Shown here piece after piece: positions 50,811 through 60,040 of a DNA stretch of 64,000 nucleotides (position 1 is its first letter; every line of letters begins with the position of its first letter). Below the pieces are notes generated by a model, which had not been told where the DNA came from, searched no databases, and saw nothing but the letters and a program-made list of their open reading frames with translations. The DNA comes from Neorhizobium sp. NCHU2750 (GTDB lineage: Bacteria; Pseudomonadota; Alphaproteobacteria; Rhizobiales; Rhizobiaceae). The stretch lies in contig NZ_CP030827.1 of assembly GCF_003597675.1 (NCBI RefSeq), forward strand, positions 2,480,001 to 2,544,000. The letters run 5' to 3'. The position numbers and the translations under genes are program-made.

Positions 50811-51275
50811 TCAGATCGTCTCCGCCACCCTGGCCATTTGCCCGGCGACAATGCCCCAGCCCTCTTCGAAGCCCATCTGCCGATGCGCCTCCATGTCTTC
50901 TTCCGTCCAGTGGACCGCACTTGCCGTATAGCGCGAGCGCCCGCCGCCGAGATCCTCGAATTCGACAATGCCGGTCATGAACGGCTTTTCCGACGGCACC
51001 CAGCCGACCGTATAGGCATCGGTGAAGACGATCTTCCGCCCCGGCACGATCTCCAGATAGACGCCCGGATTGGGCACCTTCTCCCCCTCCGGTCCTTCCA
51101 TCAGCACAAAGCTCTCGCCGCCGGGACGAAGGTCGGCCCGCGCCTCCGTCACCTTCCACGGCAGCGGGCAGAACCACTCCCCGAACCGCTCCGGCGTCGT
51201 CCATACCGTAAACAGCTTCTCGGCCGGAACGTCGAATTCGCGAATGATCTGCAGTCTGTAGTCAGCACGTGTCAT
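50811..51275 (-). CDS. SRPBCC (AHSA1-like) family protein
   Basis: A 154-residue SRPBCC-fold protein: IIREFDVPAEKLFTVWTTPE at the start, GEWFCPLPWKVTEA and the C-terminal GFEEGWGIVAGQMARVAE typical of AHSA1. GGGAG precedes ATG 51275. It lies 113 bases behind an ECF42-type sigma gene, itself coupled to a YciI gene, so the three form a cluster. In such clusters the YciI and SRPBCC proteins are probably the regulated detoxification or sensing functions. Confidence 0.85.
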   Translation of the reverse strand: MTRADYRLQIIREFDVPAEKLFTVWTTPERFGEWFCPLPWKVTEARADLRPGGESFVLMEGPEGEKVPNPGVYLEIVPGRKIVFTDAYTVGWVPSEKPFMTGIVEFEDLGGGRSRYTASAVHWTEEDMEAHRQMGFEEGWGIVAGQMARVAETI

Positions 51276-51388
51276 GGGTCTTCTCCCGTTATCGCGCAAA
51301 GCATCGCATCCGATGATGAACCGAGGACGAATGAAGAAGCGGCAGGCCGACAGGGCCTGGCTCCTTTTTCTCACCACCCGTCCCACAA

Positions 51389-52660
51389 TCATTCACATCC
51401 ACCCAGCCGGTCGATCTGCATCCTGATATGCGCCGCCTCTGCCGGCGAGTTGGCAAGCGCGATCGCCCGGTCGAAGGCCTGCCTCGCCTCGGCCTGCCGC
51501 CCGGCCTGCATCAGCAGCCCGCCGCGCACGCCGTGAAAATAGAAATAGCTGTCGAGTGCTGCACCGAGCGGCGCCACAAGCTCCAGCGCAGCATCCGCAC
51601 CCTTGAGCTTCGACAGCGCCACCGCCCTGTTGAGCGTCACCACGGGTGATGGCGATAGCCTTTCCAGAAGCTCGTAGAGCAGCGAGATCTCGCCCCAATC
51701 GGTCTGTCCGGCCGCGCCGGCACGGGCATGCAGTGCCGCAATCGCCGCCTGTACCTGGTAGGGGCCGGGCTTTCGGTGGCGGATCGCCTTGTCGAGCATG
51801 GCAAGCGCCTCGGCAATCAGCTGCCTGTCCCAGAGACCACGATCCTGATCCTCCAGAAGCACGATCTCGCCGTTGCCATCGAAACGCGCCGCCGAGCGCG
51901 CGTGCTGCAACAGCATCAGTGCCGCAAGCCCCATCACCTCCGGCTCGGATGGAAAGAGGCGCATCAACAGCCGGCAGAGCCGGATCGCCTCGTCGCAGAA
52001 GGCGGCACCGTCCGGGTTATTGATACCGGCGGAATAGCCTTCGTTGAACACGAGATAGATCATCGCCGCGACCGTCGTAAGCCGTCCGGCCCTCTCCTGC
52101 GCATCCGGCGCCTCGAAGGCAATCGCCGGATCGCCCTCCTCGATCCGGCAGGCCTGCGCCTTGGCGATGCGGGCCTTGGCGCGGGTAATCCGCTGCTCCA
52201 TCGCGCTTTCAGAAACGAGAAAGGCACGGGCGATCTGCCCGACCGACAAGCCGCTGATGATCCTCAGCGCCAGCGCGATCTGCTGGGTGTTCGGCAGGTC
52301 CGGATGGCAGCAGATGAACATCAGCCGCAGGATGTCGTCGCGGTAATGCCCGTTGTCGAGCCGCTCGGCGATATCCTCTTCGGCGTCGGAGAGATCGGAA
52401 AAGGCGGCCTCTTCCGGCAGCGGCGCATTCCTGGCCCGTTTGCGGATCTCGTCGACGCCGCTGTTGCGGGCGACAAGGATCAGCCAGGCGGCAGGATCGC
52501 GCGGCGGCCCCTTGTCCGGCCATGTCCGGATCGCCCTCAGGCAAGCCTCCTGAAACGCCTCCTCGGCCATGTCGAGATCCCGAAAATAGCGATAGAGCGC
52601 ACCGAGCGCCTTCGGTCGCGCCGCCGTCAGCTGAAGCTCGATATGGGCGAGATCGCTCAT
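51389..52660 (-). CDS. ECF sigma factor with long C-terminal TPR-like domain (ECF42/DUF6596 type)
   Basis: A 423-residue sigma factor. Region 2 (residues 10-80) contains DMAEEAFQEACLRAIRTWP; region 4 (about 115-180) contains ALRIISGLSVGQIARAFLVS. A long C-terminal extension (about 190-420, DUF6596 and TPR-like) is the hallmark of the ECF42 group, where no anti-sigma factor is used and the extension itself is thought to control activity. The start overlaps the stop of the YciI gene (TGATG), which is the partner conserved in this group. Confidence 0.9.
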   Translation of the reverse strand: MSDLAHIELQLTAARPKALGALYRYFRDLDMAEEAFQEACLRAIRTWPDKGPPRDPAAWLILVARNSGVDEIRKRARNAPLPEEAAFSDLSDAEEDIAERLDNGHYRDDILRLMFICCHPDLPNTQQIALALRIISGLSVGQIARAFLVSESAMEQRITRAKARIAKAQACRIEEGDPAIAFEAPDAQERAGRLTTVAAMIYLVFNEGYSAGINNPDGAAFCDEAIRLCRLLMRLFPSEPEVMGLAALMLLQHARSAARFDGNGEIVLLEDQDRGLWDRQLIAEALAMLDKAIRHRKPGPYQVQAAIAALHARAGAAGQTDWGEISLLYELLERLSPSPVVTLNRAVALSKLKGADAALELVAPLGAALDSYFYFHGVRGGLLMQAGRQAEARQAFDRAIALANSPAEAAHIRMQIDRLGGCE

Positions 52661-53073
52661 CAGGAACCGCCCTCGTCGATCTTGTCGTCTCCCATCCGGC
52701 CGGGATGAAAAACATAGAACGGTCTGATCTCGTAGGAGGTCGAACCCGGATTTGCGACCGAAAGCTCCTTGGAAAACGCCACCGCCGCATCGAGACTGTC
52801 GAACTCGGCGGTATAGAAACCGAGCAGCACTTCCTTCGTCTCGGCAAACGGACCGTCGAGCACCAGCGGCTCCTCCCTGCCGGCGACGGATTTTCCCTTG
52901 CGCACGGTGGTCGCCGCCGTCGTCGGCATCAGCCGCCCGACAGGCCCGAGCCGGCCGGCGCTCATAAGCGGCTCCTGAACCGCAAGAAGCCGGTCCATCA
53001 CCGCCTTCTCCTCCTCCTTCGACCAGGCAAACACCGTTTCCTCGTCGGCATAACACAGGATCGCATAGAGCAT
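52660..53073 (-). CDS. YciI/DGPF-domain protein, partner of the ECF42-type sigma factor
   Basis: A 137-residue YciI-like protein, MLYAILCYADEETVFAWSKE at the start, with the signature LVLDGPFAETKEVLLGFY. It is translationally coupled to the ECF sigma gene. In ECF42 systems DGPF proteins are the main conserved partner and regulon member; their biochemical role is unknown. Confidence 0.88.
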   Translation of the reverse strand: MLYAILCYADEETVFAWSKEEEKAVMDRLLAVQEPLMSAGRLGPVGRLMPTTAATTVRKGKSVAGREEPLVLDGPFAETKEVLLGFYTAEFDSLDAAVAFSKELSVANPGSTSYEIRPFYVFHPGRMGDDKIDEGGS

Positions 53074-53206
53074 CTGTCTCTCCTTCTCCGCTGAAGACGA
53101 AAAACTAACGGCTCAGCCGACAGAACGCAGCATGAAATCTCCTCTTTTCCGGAAGGCACACCCGGCCTAGGTAGAAAGGCAGCATAAACATTCAGGAAAC
53201 TGCCCG

Positions 53207-53914
53207 ATGACCGATCTCTCCGCCTTCCCCATCACCACCAAATGGCCGCCGAAGGATGATACCGTCCTGCAGCTCTATTCGACCCCGACGCCGAACGGCG
53301 TGAAAGTGTCGATCATGCTGGAAGAGACCGGCCTCGCCTATGAGCCGCATTTCATCAATATCGGCGCCGACGAGACCTGGGGACCGGAATTCCTCTCGCT
53401 CAACCCGAACGGCAAGATTCCCGCGATCCTCGATCCGAACGGCCCCGAAAACAAACCGCTGGCGCTGTTCGAGTCGGGCGCGATCCTCATCTATCTCGCG
53501 GAAAAGACGGGCATGTTCCTGCCCGCCGATCCGGCGGCACGCTACGAGACCATCCAGTGGGTGATGTTCCAGATGGGCGGCATCGGCCCGATGTTCGGCC
53601 AGCTCGGCTTCTTCCATAAGTTCGCCGGCAAGGACATCGAGGACAAGCGCCCGCGCGACCGTTACGTCAAGGAAAGCGCTCGCCTGATCCGCGTGCTCGA
53701 AACCCGCCTTCAGGGCCGCCAGTGGATCATGGGCGACGACTATACGATCGCCGATATTTCCATGCTCGGCTGGGTGCGCAACCTTGTCGGCTTCTATGGA
53801 GCTGGCGAACTGATCGCCTATGAAGAGCTGCAGAACGTGCCGGCATGGCTGGCGCGCGGCCTGTCCCGCCACGCCGTGCAGCGTGGCCTGGAAATCCCCA
53901 AACGGCCAGCCTGA
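53207..53914 (+). CDS. Glutathione S-transferase, YfcG/YghU (Nu) type
   Basis: A 235-residue GST-fold enzyme. The N-terminal thioredoxin-like domain has LYSTPTPNGVKVSIMLEE with the Thr-Pro-Asn motif of Nu-class disulfide reductases, LNPNGKIPAIL with the cis-Pro, and FESGAILIYLAEKTG for gamma-glutamyl binding. The C-terminal helical domain has DYTIADISMLGWV. It is likely a glutathione-dependent disulfide or peroxide reductase in the cytoplasm. It stands alone. Confidence 0.9.
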   Translation: MTDLSAFPITTKWPPKDDTVLQLYSTPTPNGVKVSIMLEETGLAYEPHFINIGADETWGPEFLSLNPNGKIPAILDPNGPENKPLALFESGAILIYLAEKTGMFLPADPAARYETIQWVMFQMGGIGPMFGQLGFFHKFAGKDIEDKRPRDRYVKESARLIRVLETRLQGRQWIMGDDYTIADISMLGWVRNLVGFYGAGELIAYEELQNVPAWLARGLSRHAVQRGLEIPKRPA

Positions 53915-53940
53915 CAACCGGCAGCACCGGTCAAGAAGTC

Positions 53941-53975
53941 CTCGGCTCCCCTGATGGAAATCGGGGGGAGCCGAG
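53941..53975. terminator. Hairpin after the GST gene, possible terminator
   Basis: CTCGGCTCCCC and GGGGGGAGCCGAG form a stem of about eleven bp around TGATGGAAATC, 26 bases after the GST stop. There is no T-run behind it, so termination efficiency is doubtful; it could also protect the transcript end. Confidence 0.55.
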
Positions 53976-54339
53976 ACGGTGTAAGGCCAGCTTGCCGAAG
54001 GCCGAAAATAGCCCGCCTCCAACCAACGCATCCCCTCCGCGACGACCGTTTTCGATGGGCGGCTTTCGGCTGCGGTTCATCGCGAGGTTTCGGTTTGCGT
54101 CGCGCAATGTATCGTAACGGCGCACGCATAGAGTTTGTCGCCGCATTCCGTCTCCCGGTTGTTATCCAACGATAACAATGAATTACGGAATTCCACACAC
54201 ATTGACCTCACTCCATTGTGACTGCGGCACCATCGAAATGACACATAAATTAACCTCTCGCTAACCGTCGCGACCTTGAATGGCCGCTCAGCTTAGAAGG
54301 CCCATCTCCCGGGTCTGTTCGTGTTTTTGTGGAGACAAC
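53976..54339. promoter_or_regulatory. Upstream region of the IalB-like gene, with a perfect 20-bp dyad
   Basis: This gap holds no gene. At 54159-54178 TTGTTATCCAACGATAACAA is a perfect 8+4+8 inverted repeat, very likely an operator for a dimeric regulator. At 54250-54265 TTAA-N7-CTAAC is one mismatch from the CtrA consensus TTAA-N7-TTAAC. Both lie upstream of the exported protein gene at 54340, at 162 and 75 bases respectively. Confidence 0.55.
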
Positions 54340-54834
54340 ATGCACACCAAATCTGCAGCCCTTGCACTCGCCCTCACCCTCTTGTCCGTCGCTACGGCCA
54401 CCGCCGCCCAGCCGACCCGGGTCAAGCAGTTCGATGCCTGGGGCGTCTATTCCTATAACGATGACGGCAAGACCAGCTGCTATGCGCTATCCGTCCCGGT
54501 CACCTCCCTGCCGGCCAGTGTCGATCATGGCGACAACTACTTCCTGATCTCGCCGCAGGGCTCTTCCCTCATGCCGCAGGCGATCATGGGTTACGACCTC
54601 AAGCCGGGATCCGACGTGGAAGTCGCCGTCGACAATGACGAATTCGATTTCGTCCCGCGCGACAATGCCGCCTGGGTCAAGGATCAGGGCCGCGAGCCCG
54701 CCGTCGTCAACGCCATGCGCGGCGGCAGCAAGATGACGCTGAAGGCCACTTCCAAGCGTGGCACCCATACCAGCTATTCCTACTCGCTGAGCGGCGTCAC
54801 CGCCGCGCTGCAGGCCGTGCACAAGTGCCGCTGA
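54340..54834 (+). CDS. Exported IalB-like (invasion-associated locus B) family protein
   Basis: A 164-residue exported protein with a signal peptide ending near ATAAQPTR. The mature part resembles the IalB family: FDAWGVYSYNDDGKTSCYAL, NYFLISPQG, and the two conserved Cys residues (TSCYAL and the C-terminal HKCR). IalB-like proteins are periplasmic or surface proteins widespread in Rhizobiales, often with no known function. GGAGAC precedes ATG 54340; the frame opens 20 codons earlier. It is followed by another exported protein gene in the same direction after 85 bases. Confidence 0.82.
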   Translation: MHTKSAALALALTLLSVATATAAQPTRVKQFDAWGVYSYNDDGKTSCYALSVPVTSLPASVDHGDNYFLISPQGSSLMPQAIMGYDLKPGSDVEVAVDNDEFDFVPRDNAAWVKDQGREPAVVNAMRGGSKMTLKATSKRGTHTSYSYSLSGVTAALQAVHKCR

Positions 54835-54919
54835 CGCACAGGCCGGAGAATATGGCGCAAACGGCGTCCGATGCGATCGTCGGTGCCAAGGTCAGGGGCG
54901 ATCGGAGCCGGCAGCGGAA

Positions 54920-55516
54920 ATGACACGCATTAAGTTGAGGCGCAGCCTTACCGTATCCGTCCTTGCCATGCTGGCGGGGCTGCCGCCCTTTGCCCCACTG
55001 AAAGCTGCCGACATCACCCCGGATGCCACGGCAAGCGGGGCAAGCCCCATCACGGGCCCGTCCTCCGGCATCCGCCGAGGCCGCTCGACCGGGTTTCCCA
55101 TCCCGCGCTTCGTGTCGATCAAGTCGAACAAGGCCTATATGCGCGTCGGCCCGTCGATGGACTACGCGACCAAATGGGTCTACTCGGCCCGCGGCCTGCC
55201 GATGGAAATCATCGAGGAATACGGCAACTGGCGTCAGGTGCGCGATCAGGACGGCGTCACCGGCTGGATGCTTGCGCCGCTTCTGTCTGGCCAGCGCACG
55301 GCGGTCGTCGGGCCCTGGTATAAAAAGCCGGTGCCGCTTCATTATTCCCCGTCGAGAACCTCCGGCATTGCGGCAGAACTCGCACCGAAGGTCCGCCTCT
55401 ACCTGAAGCATTGCGACGGGTCATGGTGTGATGTCTCGCTGCAGACGCAGGATCTCGGCGGCTACGTCGCCCAGGCTGCACTCTGGGGCGTCTACCCGCA
55501 GGAGCGGATAGACTGA
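54920..55516 (+). CDS. Exported SH3-domain protein
   Basis: A 198-residue exported protein with a signal peptide (SVLAMLAGLPPFAPLKAAD). The mature protein carries two bacterial SH3-like repeats: FVSIKSNKAYMRVGPSMDYA with WVYSARGLPMEIIEEYGNWR and DGVTGWMLAPLLSG, then a second at about 135-195 with WCDVSLQTQDLGGYV. Bacterial SH3 domains bind peptidoglycan or other wall ligands. It is common in Rhizobiaceae and may be cotranscribed with the IalB-like gene. It is convergent with the FAD oxidoreductase, 16 bases apart. Confidence 0.88.
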   Translation: MTRIKLRRSLTVSVLAMLAGLPPFAPLKAADITPDATASGASPITGPSSGIRRGRSTGFPIPRFVSIKSNKAYMRVGPSMDYATKWVYSARGLPMEIIEEYGNWRQVRDQDGVTGWMLAPLLSGQRTAVVGPWYKKPVPLHYSPSRTSGIAAELAPKVRLYLKHCDGSWCDVSLQTQDLGGYVAQAALWGVYPQERID

Positions 55517-55532
55517 TCACGGTTGTCGGGCC

Positions 55533-56867
55533 TCAGGCCGCCATCTTGAGCGGTGGCGGCATGTCGGCGACATAGCCGGCGACACGTTCCATCTGCCTGA
55601 GCGTCCGCCAGTAGATATCCTCCATCAGGATATGGGCGAATTCGCCGTTGCGGCCGATGCTGTAGAGCCCGTCGATCCCGGTCGAGCGGGCAAAATCGGC
55701 GCGCGCCTGCTCATAGCGGTTGAGATAGACCGGATAGGCGATCGGCGTGCGCACGACACCGCCCAGTCCCAGGCACCGCTGGCGCAGGTTCGGATAGATC
55801 TCGGCAATGCCGTCGAGACATGCCGCGGCCAGTTCCTGGTCCGACATTTCCCAGTAGCGATCACCGATCTGGCAGCCGATGTCGAAGGTGATCAGCGTCT
55901 TGCCGGACGGCGCAAGCCAGGGCATCGAGATCGGCGCTTCCGCCGCGCGGAAGAACGGCTTCGTCCGGTCAGGCACCCACAGCATCGTGTCGGGCAGCAG
56001 GCCGCGGCCTTCGAATTTCAGGTTGACGAAGATCATCGGCCGGTAACGGAACTCGGCCATGTGGTCGAGACGCGAGGACCCGTCGATCAGCTTCGGCAGG
56101 ATATTGACCGGCGCGGTGCTGATGGCGGCCGACACGGCGATTGTTTCGCCCTTCACCCTGACACCGACGACACGCTCGCCCTCAACGATGATCTTCTCGA
56201 CCGGCGAGCTCAGCCGCACGCTGTCGCCCACCATGCGGGCTGTCGGCTCCAGGAGCGCCGCGATGCCGCCCTCGGGATAGACGTGGTAGAGCTTGGCATG
56301 CTCGGGCATCTCGTGCGAATAACCGATGCAGACGGCCTTGTTGGTCACCTTTGCCGCAGCCTTCAGATACATCGACTTCAGCATGCCGCCGCGCATCTTC
56401 TCGCCGACGGAAGGCGCAAGCTCGCAAGCGTCGGCACCCGACCAGGCTTCCGCCAGCGGAATGGCAACCTTGCGGGCCAGTTCGTCGCCATAGGTCTGAC
56501 GGAACCAGTCGGCAGCCGAGTGGATCGGCGTCGGGCGCAGCTGTGCGGCAACGGCGCTGCCGACGAAACGCGGCGACCTCAACAGGCCGAACGGATATCC
56601 ATAGGTGCGGTCGTTGACGCGAACCGCTTCGCCATAGTGATGGACGGTCAGGCAGCTGTCTGCGGCGCCAAGCGCCTCTGCCAGGCGGTTGCTGACGAAA
56701 TGGGCGCCCATGTCGTAGGAAAAGCCCTCGGCATCCTTGAAGGACCCGGCCATGCCTCCGATCGACTTGGCGGCCTCGAACACGATGACGTCGATACCGC
56801 GTTTCTTCAGTTCACGTGCTGCCGTCAGACCGGCAAGACCAGCGCCAAGTATTGCAACCGGATTCAT
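55533..56867 (-). CDS. FAD-dependent amine oxidase / protoporphyrinogen-oxidase-like oxidoreductase
   Basis: A 444-residue flavoprotein. The N-terminal Rossmann motif is AILGAGLAGLTAARELKKRG, followed by VFEAAKSIGGMAGSF, both typical of the amine oxidase superfamily; the C-terminal FAD-contact region is GLYSIGRNGEFAHILMEDIY. This group includes UDP-galactopyranose-mutase-like and protoporphyrinogen-oxidase-like enzymes often found near surface glycan genes. The substrate is unknown. ATG 56867 directly precedes the Rossmann strand. Confidence 0.85.
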   Translation of the reverse strand: MNPVAILGAGLAGLTAARELKKRGIDVIVFEAAKSIGGMAGSFKDAEGFSYDMGAHFVSNRLAEALGAADSCLTVHHYGEAVRVNDRTYGYPFGLLRSPRFVGSAVAAQLRPTPIHSAADWFRQTYGDELARKVAIPLAEAWSGADACELAPSVGEKMRGGMLKSMYLKAAAKVTNKAVCIGYSHEMPEHAKLYHVYPEGGIAALLEPTARMVGDSVRLSSPVEKIIVEGERVVGVRVKGETIAVSAAISTAPVNILPKLIDGSSRLDHMAEFRYRPMIFVNLKFEGRGLLPDTMLWVPDRTKPFFRAAEAPISMPWLAPSGKTLITFDIGCQIGDRYWEMSDQELAAACLDGIAEIYPNLRQRCLGLGGVVRTPIAYPVYLNRYEQARADFARSTGIDGLYSIGRNGEFAHILMEDIYWRTLRQMERVAGYVADMPPPLKMAA

Positions 56868-57102
56868 TCCTGTGCTCCCGCAAAGCCGCAACGACAATAC
56901 GTTGGGTGATCACCGGATAGACGCCAGCGGTCAAAAGTTACTGAATTATGACCATTGCATTTTAGCGATTCCAGGAAAAGTTCACAAATTCACAGAAATC
57001 CCGCAGCGCAGCCGCAAAGCGCCGGCGCGTTATACTGTCCCGGCACAGGTTTTACGCCGCCACGGCGGTAAAAATTGCCGCCTGTGCAGTGATCGCAAGG
57101 TT

Positions 57103-58404
57103 TCAGCGCACGACGAAGCAGTCGATCGACCGTGCCTTGAGCAACGCGCAGGCCCGCGTTGCAGCATCGCGGTCGGCAAAGCCGGCAAGCCTAGCCCGAA
57201 ACACTTGCTTGCCGCCCGATTGCGAGCTTTGGACATTCGAGGCGATCTGGCCGAAATCGGCCATGAGCGGCATGGCGGTGTCGATCGCGCCCGAAGCGGC
57301 GGCCTTGCTGCCGGCCGCGGCGATCTGGATATCCCAGAGCGGCTCGCCCTTCCGGGCAACGCTTGCCACAGGCCCTGCCGCAGCACTCGCCAGACTTTCG
57401 GCCGTCTCGGTCTTCGATGGTTCCGCATAGGGGGTGACGCTTGCCGCACGCGCCGGCATGCCGAGGGTGATCTGCTTGCGCGACCCCGCAGCCAGCGTCT
57501 CGGTCGCAGCCGCAGCGCTACCTGCCGCTGGGCGCTTGTCTCTGACTTTGTCCTGGGCCTTTTCCTTGGCAGTGACCGCTGCAATCACCGGCGCCGGAGC
57601 CACCTGCCTGCCGGGAACGAACTGATCGAGCAGCGCTGCCATCTGGTCGTCACGCTGGCGGGCCGACTTGCCGCCCATCATCACGCCGATGATGCGGCGC
57701 CCGTCGACATTGACGGCGCTGGCGATATTGAAGCCCGATGCGTTGACGAAGCCCGTCTTGATGCCATCCATGCCGGGATAGCGGTACATCAGGTTGTTAT
57801 GGCCGCGGATCCTGCGTCCCCTGAAGACGAAGGATCGCTCGGAAAAGATCTTGTATTCCTCCGGGTAATCCCGGATCAGCGACAGGGCCAGCACCGCAAG
57901 GTCGCGCGCAGTCGTCACCTGCGCATCGTCCGGCAGTCCGGACGCATTCCTGAACACGGTGCTGTTCATGCCGAGCTGATGCGCCTTGTTGGTCATCATC
58001 ACGCCGAACTGGTCTTCCGTGCCGCCGAGACGGTCGCCCATGGCGGCGGCGGCATCGTTTGCCGAGCGGATCGCCATCGCATAGACGGCCTCGCGCACCG
58101 TGATCGTCTTGCCTGCCTGAACGCCGAGCTTGAAGGGAATTTTCGACGCGGCATTGGCGGTCATGACGATCTCGTCGTCCCAGTGCAGCCTGCCGTTATG
58201 CAACGCCTCGAAGGTGAGGTAGAGCGTCATCATCTTGGTCAGCGACGCCGGATGGTTGAGCTCGTCGGAATTTTCCGCCGCCAGAACCTTGCCGCTCTGC
58301 GCGTCATAGATGAAATGCGCATAGCCTGCTTCCGCCGTGCGGCTGGCCATCGACATCGCACCAACGACAAACACGAGTGCAATGATCCGCTGGATAAAAG
58401 GCAT
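57103..58404 (-). CDS. D-alanyl-D-alanine carboxypeptidase with C-terminal SPOR domain
   Basis: A periplasmic low-molecular-mass penicillin-binding protein that trims peptidoglycan peptides. The 433-residue product has a signal peptide, then the serine-peptidase S11 motifs: SLTKM (SxxK), RSANDAAAAMG (SxN) and GIKTGFVNASG (KTG). After a long Ala/Pro-rich linker (about residues 265-340) the last 75 residues form a SPOR domain (PLWDIQIAAAGSKAAA to RSIDCFVVR) that binds denuded glycan at division sites. ATG 58404 follows GAGGGAAG. The fusion of S11 with SPOR is common in Rhizobiales. Confidence 0.92.
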   Translation of the reverse strand: MPFIQRIIALVFVVGAMSMASRTAEAGYAHFIYDAQSGKVLAAENSDELNHPASLTKMMTLYLTFEALHNGRLHWDDEIVMTANAASKIPFKLGVQAGKTITVREAVYAMAIRSANDAAAAMGDRLGGTEDQFGVMMTNKAHQLGMNSTVFRNASGLPDDAQVTTARDLAVLALSLIRDYPEEYKIFSERSFVFRGRRIRGHNNLMYRYPGMDGIKTGFVNASGFNIASAVNVDGRRIIGVMMGGKSARQRDDQMAALLDQFVPGRQVAPAPVIAAVTAKEKAQDKVRDKRPAAGSAAAATETLAAGSRKQITLGMPARAASVTPYAEPSKTETAESLASAAAGPVASVARKGEPLWDIQIAAAGSKAAASGAIDTAMPLMADFGQIASNVQSSQSGGKQVFRARLAGFADRDAATRACALLKARSIDCFVVR

Positions 58405-58519
58405 GCACTTCCCTCTCATGATCGCCGTCCGGTACCATGGCACCGGCTGCACCAGACGGGCATACCCCACCCCCGCCCGCCGGGTCAAACCATGAGTGTG
58501 GAAAAGCTGACGATATGCA

Positions 58520-60040
58520 TCAGGAAAGTGTGCGGCGCACCGCATCGCGCCAGCCGCGGATTTTTGCCTTGCGCATCCGGGCTTCCATCTTCGGCTCGAA
58601 GCGCCGGTCGCTGACCCAGTCCGCGGCAAACGCCTGCCCGTCGGGCCACAGCCCCACCCGCGACCCCGCCAGCCAAGCGGCGCCGAGCGCCGTCGTCTCC
58701 TGGATATGCGGCCGGTCGACCGGCGCGTCGATGAGGTCGGCAAGCCGTTGCATGGTCCAGTCGGATGCCGCCATCCCGCCATCGACCCGCAGCACCGTGC
58801 GCCCCTCACAGCCAGCTTTGTCATGCCGGCGCCAGTCCTTCGTCATTGCCGCAAGCAGGTCGGCCGTCTGGTAGCAGACCGATTCCAGCGCGGCGCGGGC
58901 AAATTCCGCCGGGCCGGTCGAACGCGTCAGGCCATAGATCGCCCCGCGCGCCTTGGCATCCCAATAGGGCGCACCGAGCCCGGTAAACGCCGGCACCAGA
59001 TAGACGTCCTGTCCCGCGCCGATCTCGGCGCTCGCATCTGCATCCTCCGCCAGATCGCCGCTCTGGCCGGCACTGTCGATCACCCCCAGCCCGTCGCGCA
59101 GCCATTGCACCGCAGCACCGGCAATGAAGATCGAACCTTCCAGCGCATAGGTGGTCTTGCCATCGAGCCGATAGGCGATGGTCGAGAGAAGCCGGTTCTT
59201 CGACCGCACCAGATCGCCGCCGGTATTCAGCACGGCAAAACAGCCGGTGCCATAGGTGGATTTCACCATGCCGGGCGAAAAACACGCCTGCCCGATCGTC
59301 GCCGCCTGCTGGTCGCCGGCAACGCCGAGGATCGGGATCTCGGCGCCGAAAACCGCTTTGTCGGTCACGCCGAAATCGTCGGCACAATCCTTCACCTGCG
59401 GCAGCATCGCCGCCGGGATGCCGAGGATGTCGAGAAGCTCCTCGTCCCAGCGGTTGCGGGAAATATCGTAGATCAGCGTCCGCGAGGCATTGGTCGCATC
59501 GGTCGCGAATGTCCGCCCACCGGTCAGCCGGAAGATCAGGAATGTATCGACCGTGCCGAAGCAGAGCCGCCCCTTCGCCGCCAGCGCCCTCGCCCCTTTG
59601 ACATTGGAAAGCACCCAGGAGAGTTTCGTGCCGGAAAAATAGGGATCGAGCAGCAGTCCGGTCCGGGCGGTGAACAGCTTTTCAAGCCCCTCCCTCTTCA
59701 GCCTGTCGCACAGCTTCGCGGTGCGGCGGTCCTGCCAGACGATGGCATTGTGGACCGGCTTTCCCGTCTCGCGGTCCCACACCACGACGGTCTCCCGCTG
59801 GTTGGTGATACCGATCGCCGTAATCGCGCCGATCGCAATCCGCGCCTCCGACAGCGCCCGCTCGACGGTCCACAGCACGCTTTGCCAGATGTCCTCCGGA
59901 TCGTGTTCCACCCATCCCGATTGCGGGAAAATCTGTGGAAACTCCCGCTGCCCCATCCCCACGATCCGCTTGTCCGCGTCGAAGATGATGGCGCGGGTGG
60001 ACGTCGTTCCCTGGTCGATCGCCAGAATATAGCCAGCCAA
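58520..60040 (-). CDS. glpK: Glycerol kinase
   Basis: Phosphorylates glycerol to glycerol 3-phosphate. The 506-residue protein is a FGGY kinase: [15 protein letters not shown] at the start, [15 protein letters not shown], and the C-terminal [14 protein letters not shown]. The best start is TTG at 60040, with GGGAGG six bases upstream, giving [11 protein letters not shown]; the ATG of the longer frame lies 37 codons upstream without support. No glycerol transporter or dehydrogenase gene adjoins it. Confidence 0.92.
   Translation of the reverse strand: MAGYILAIDQGTTSTRAIIFDADKRIVGMGQREFPQIFPQSGWVEHDPEDIWQSVLWTVERALSEARIAIGAITAIGITNQRETVVVWDRETGKPVHNAIVWQDRRTAKLCDRLKREGLEKLFTARTGLLLDPYFSGTKLSWVLSNVKGARALAAKGRLCFGTVDTFLIFRLTGGRTFATDATNASRTLIYDISRNRWDEELLDILGIPAAMLPQVKDCADDFGVTDKAVFGAEIPILGVAGDQQAATIGQACFSPGMVKSTYGTGCFAVLNTGGDLVRSKNRLLSTIAYRLDGKTTYALEGSIFIAGAAVQWLRDGLGVIDSAGQSGDLAEDADASAEIGAGQDVYLVPAFTGLGAPYWDAKARGAIYGLTRSTGPAEFARAALESVCYQTADLLAAMTKDWRRHDKAGCEGRTVLRVDGGMAASDWTMQRLADLIDAPVDRPHIQETTALGAAWLAGSRVGLWPDGQAFAADWVSDRRFEPKMEARMRKAKIRGWRDAVRRTLS

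Noticed and set aside
49100..50968. A 622-codon open frame on the minus strand across the antiporter gene
   Set aside because: It is antisense to a clear CPA1 antiporter with intact motifs, and its translation is a low-complexity Arg/Asp/Gly/Gln-rich sequence of the kind that high GC content produces opposite real genes.
56737..58614. A 625-codon open frame on the plus strand
   Set aside because: It runs antisense across the DD-carboxypeptidase gene and its upstream gap; no domain is recognisable and the real gene has SxxK, SxN, KTG and SPOR motifs.
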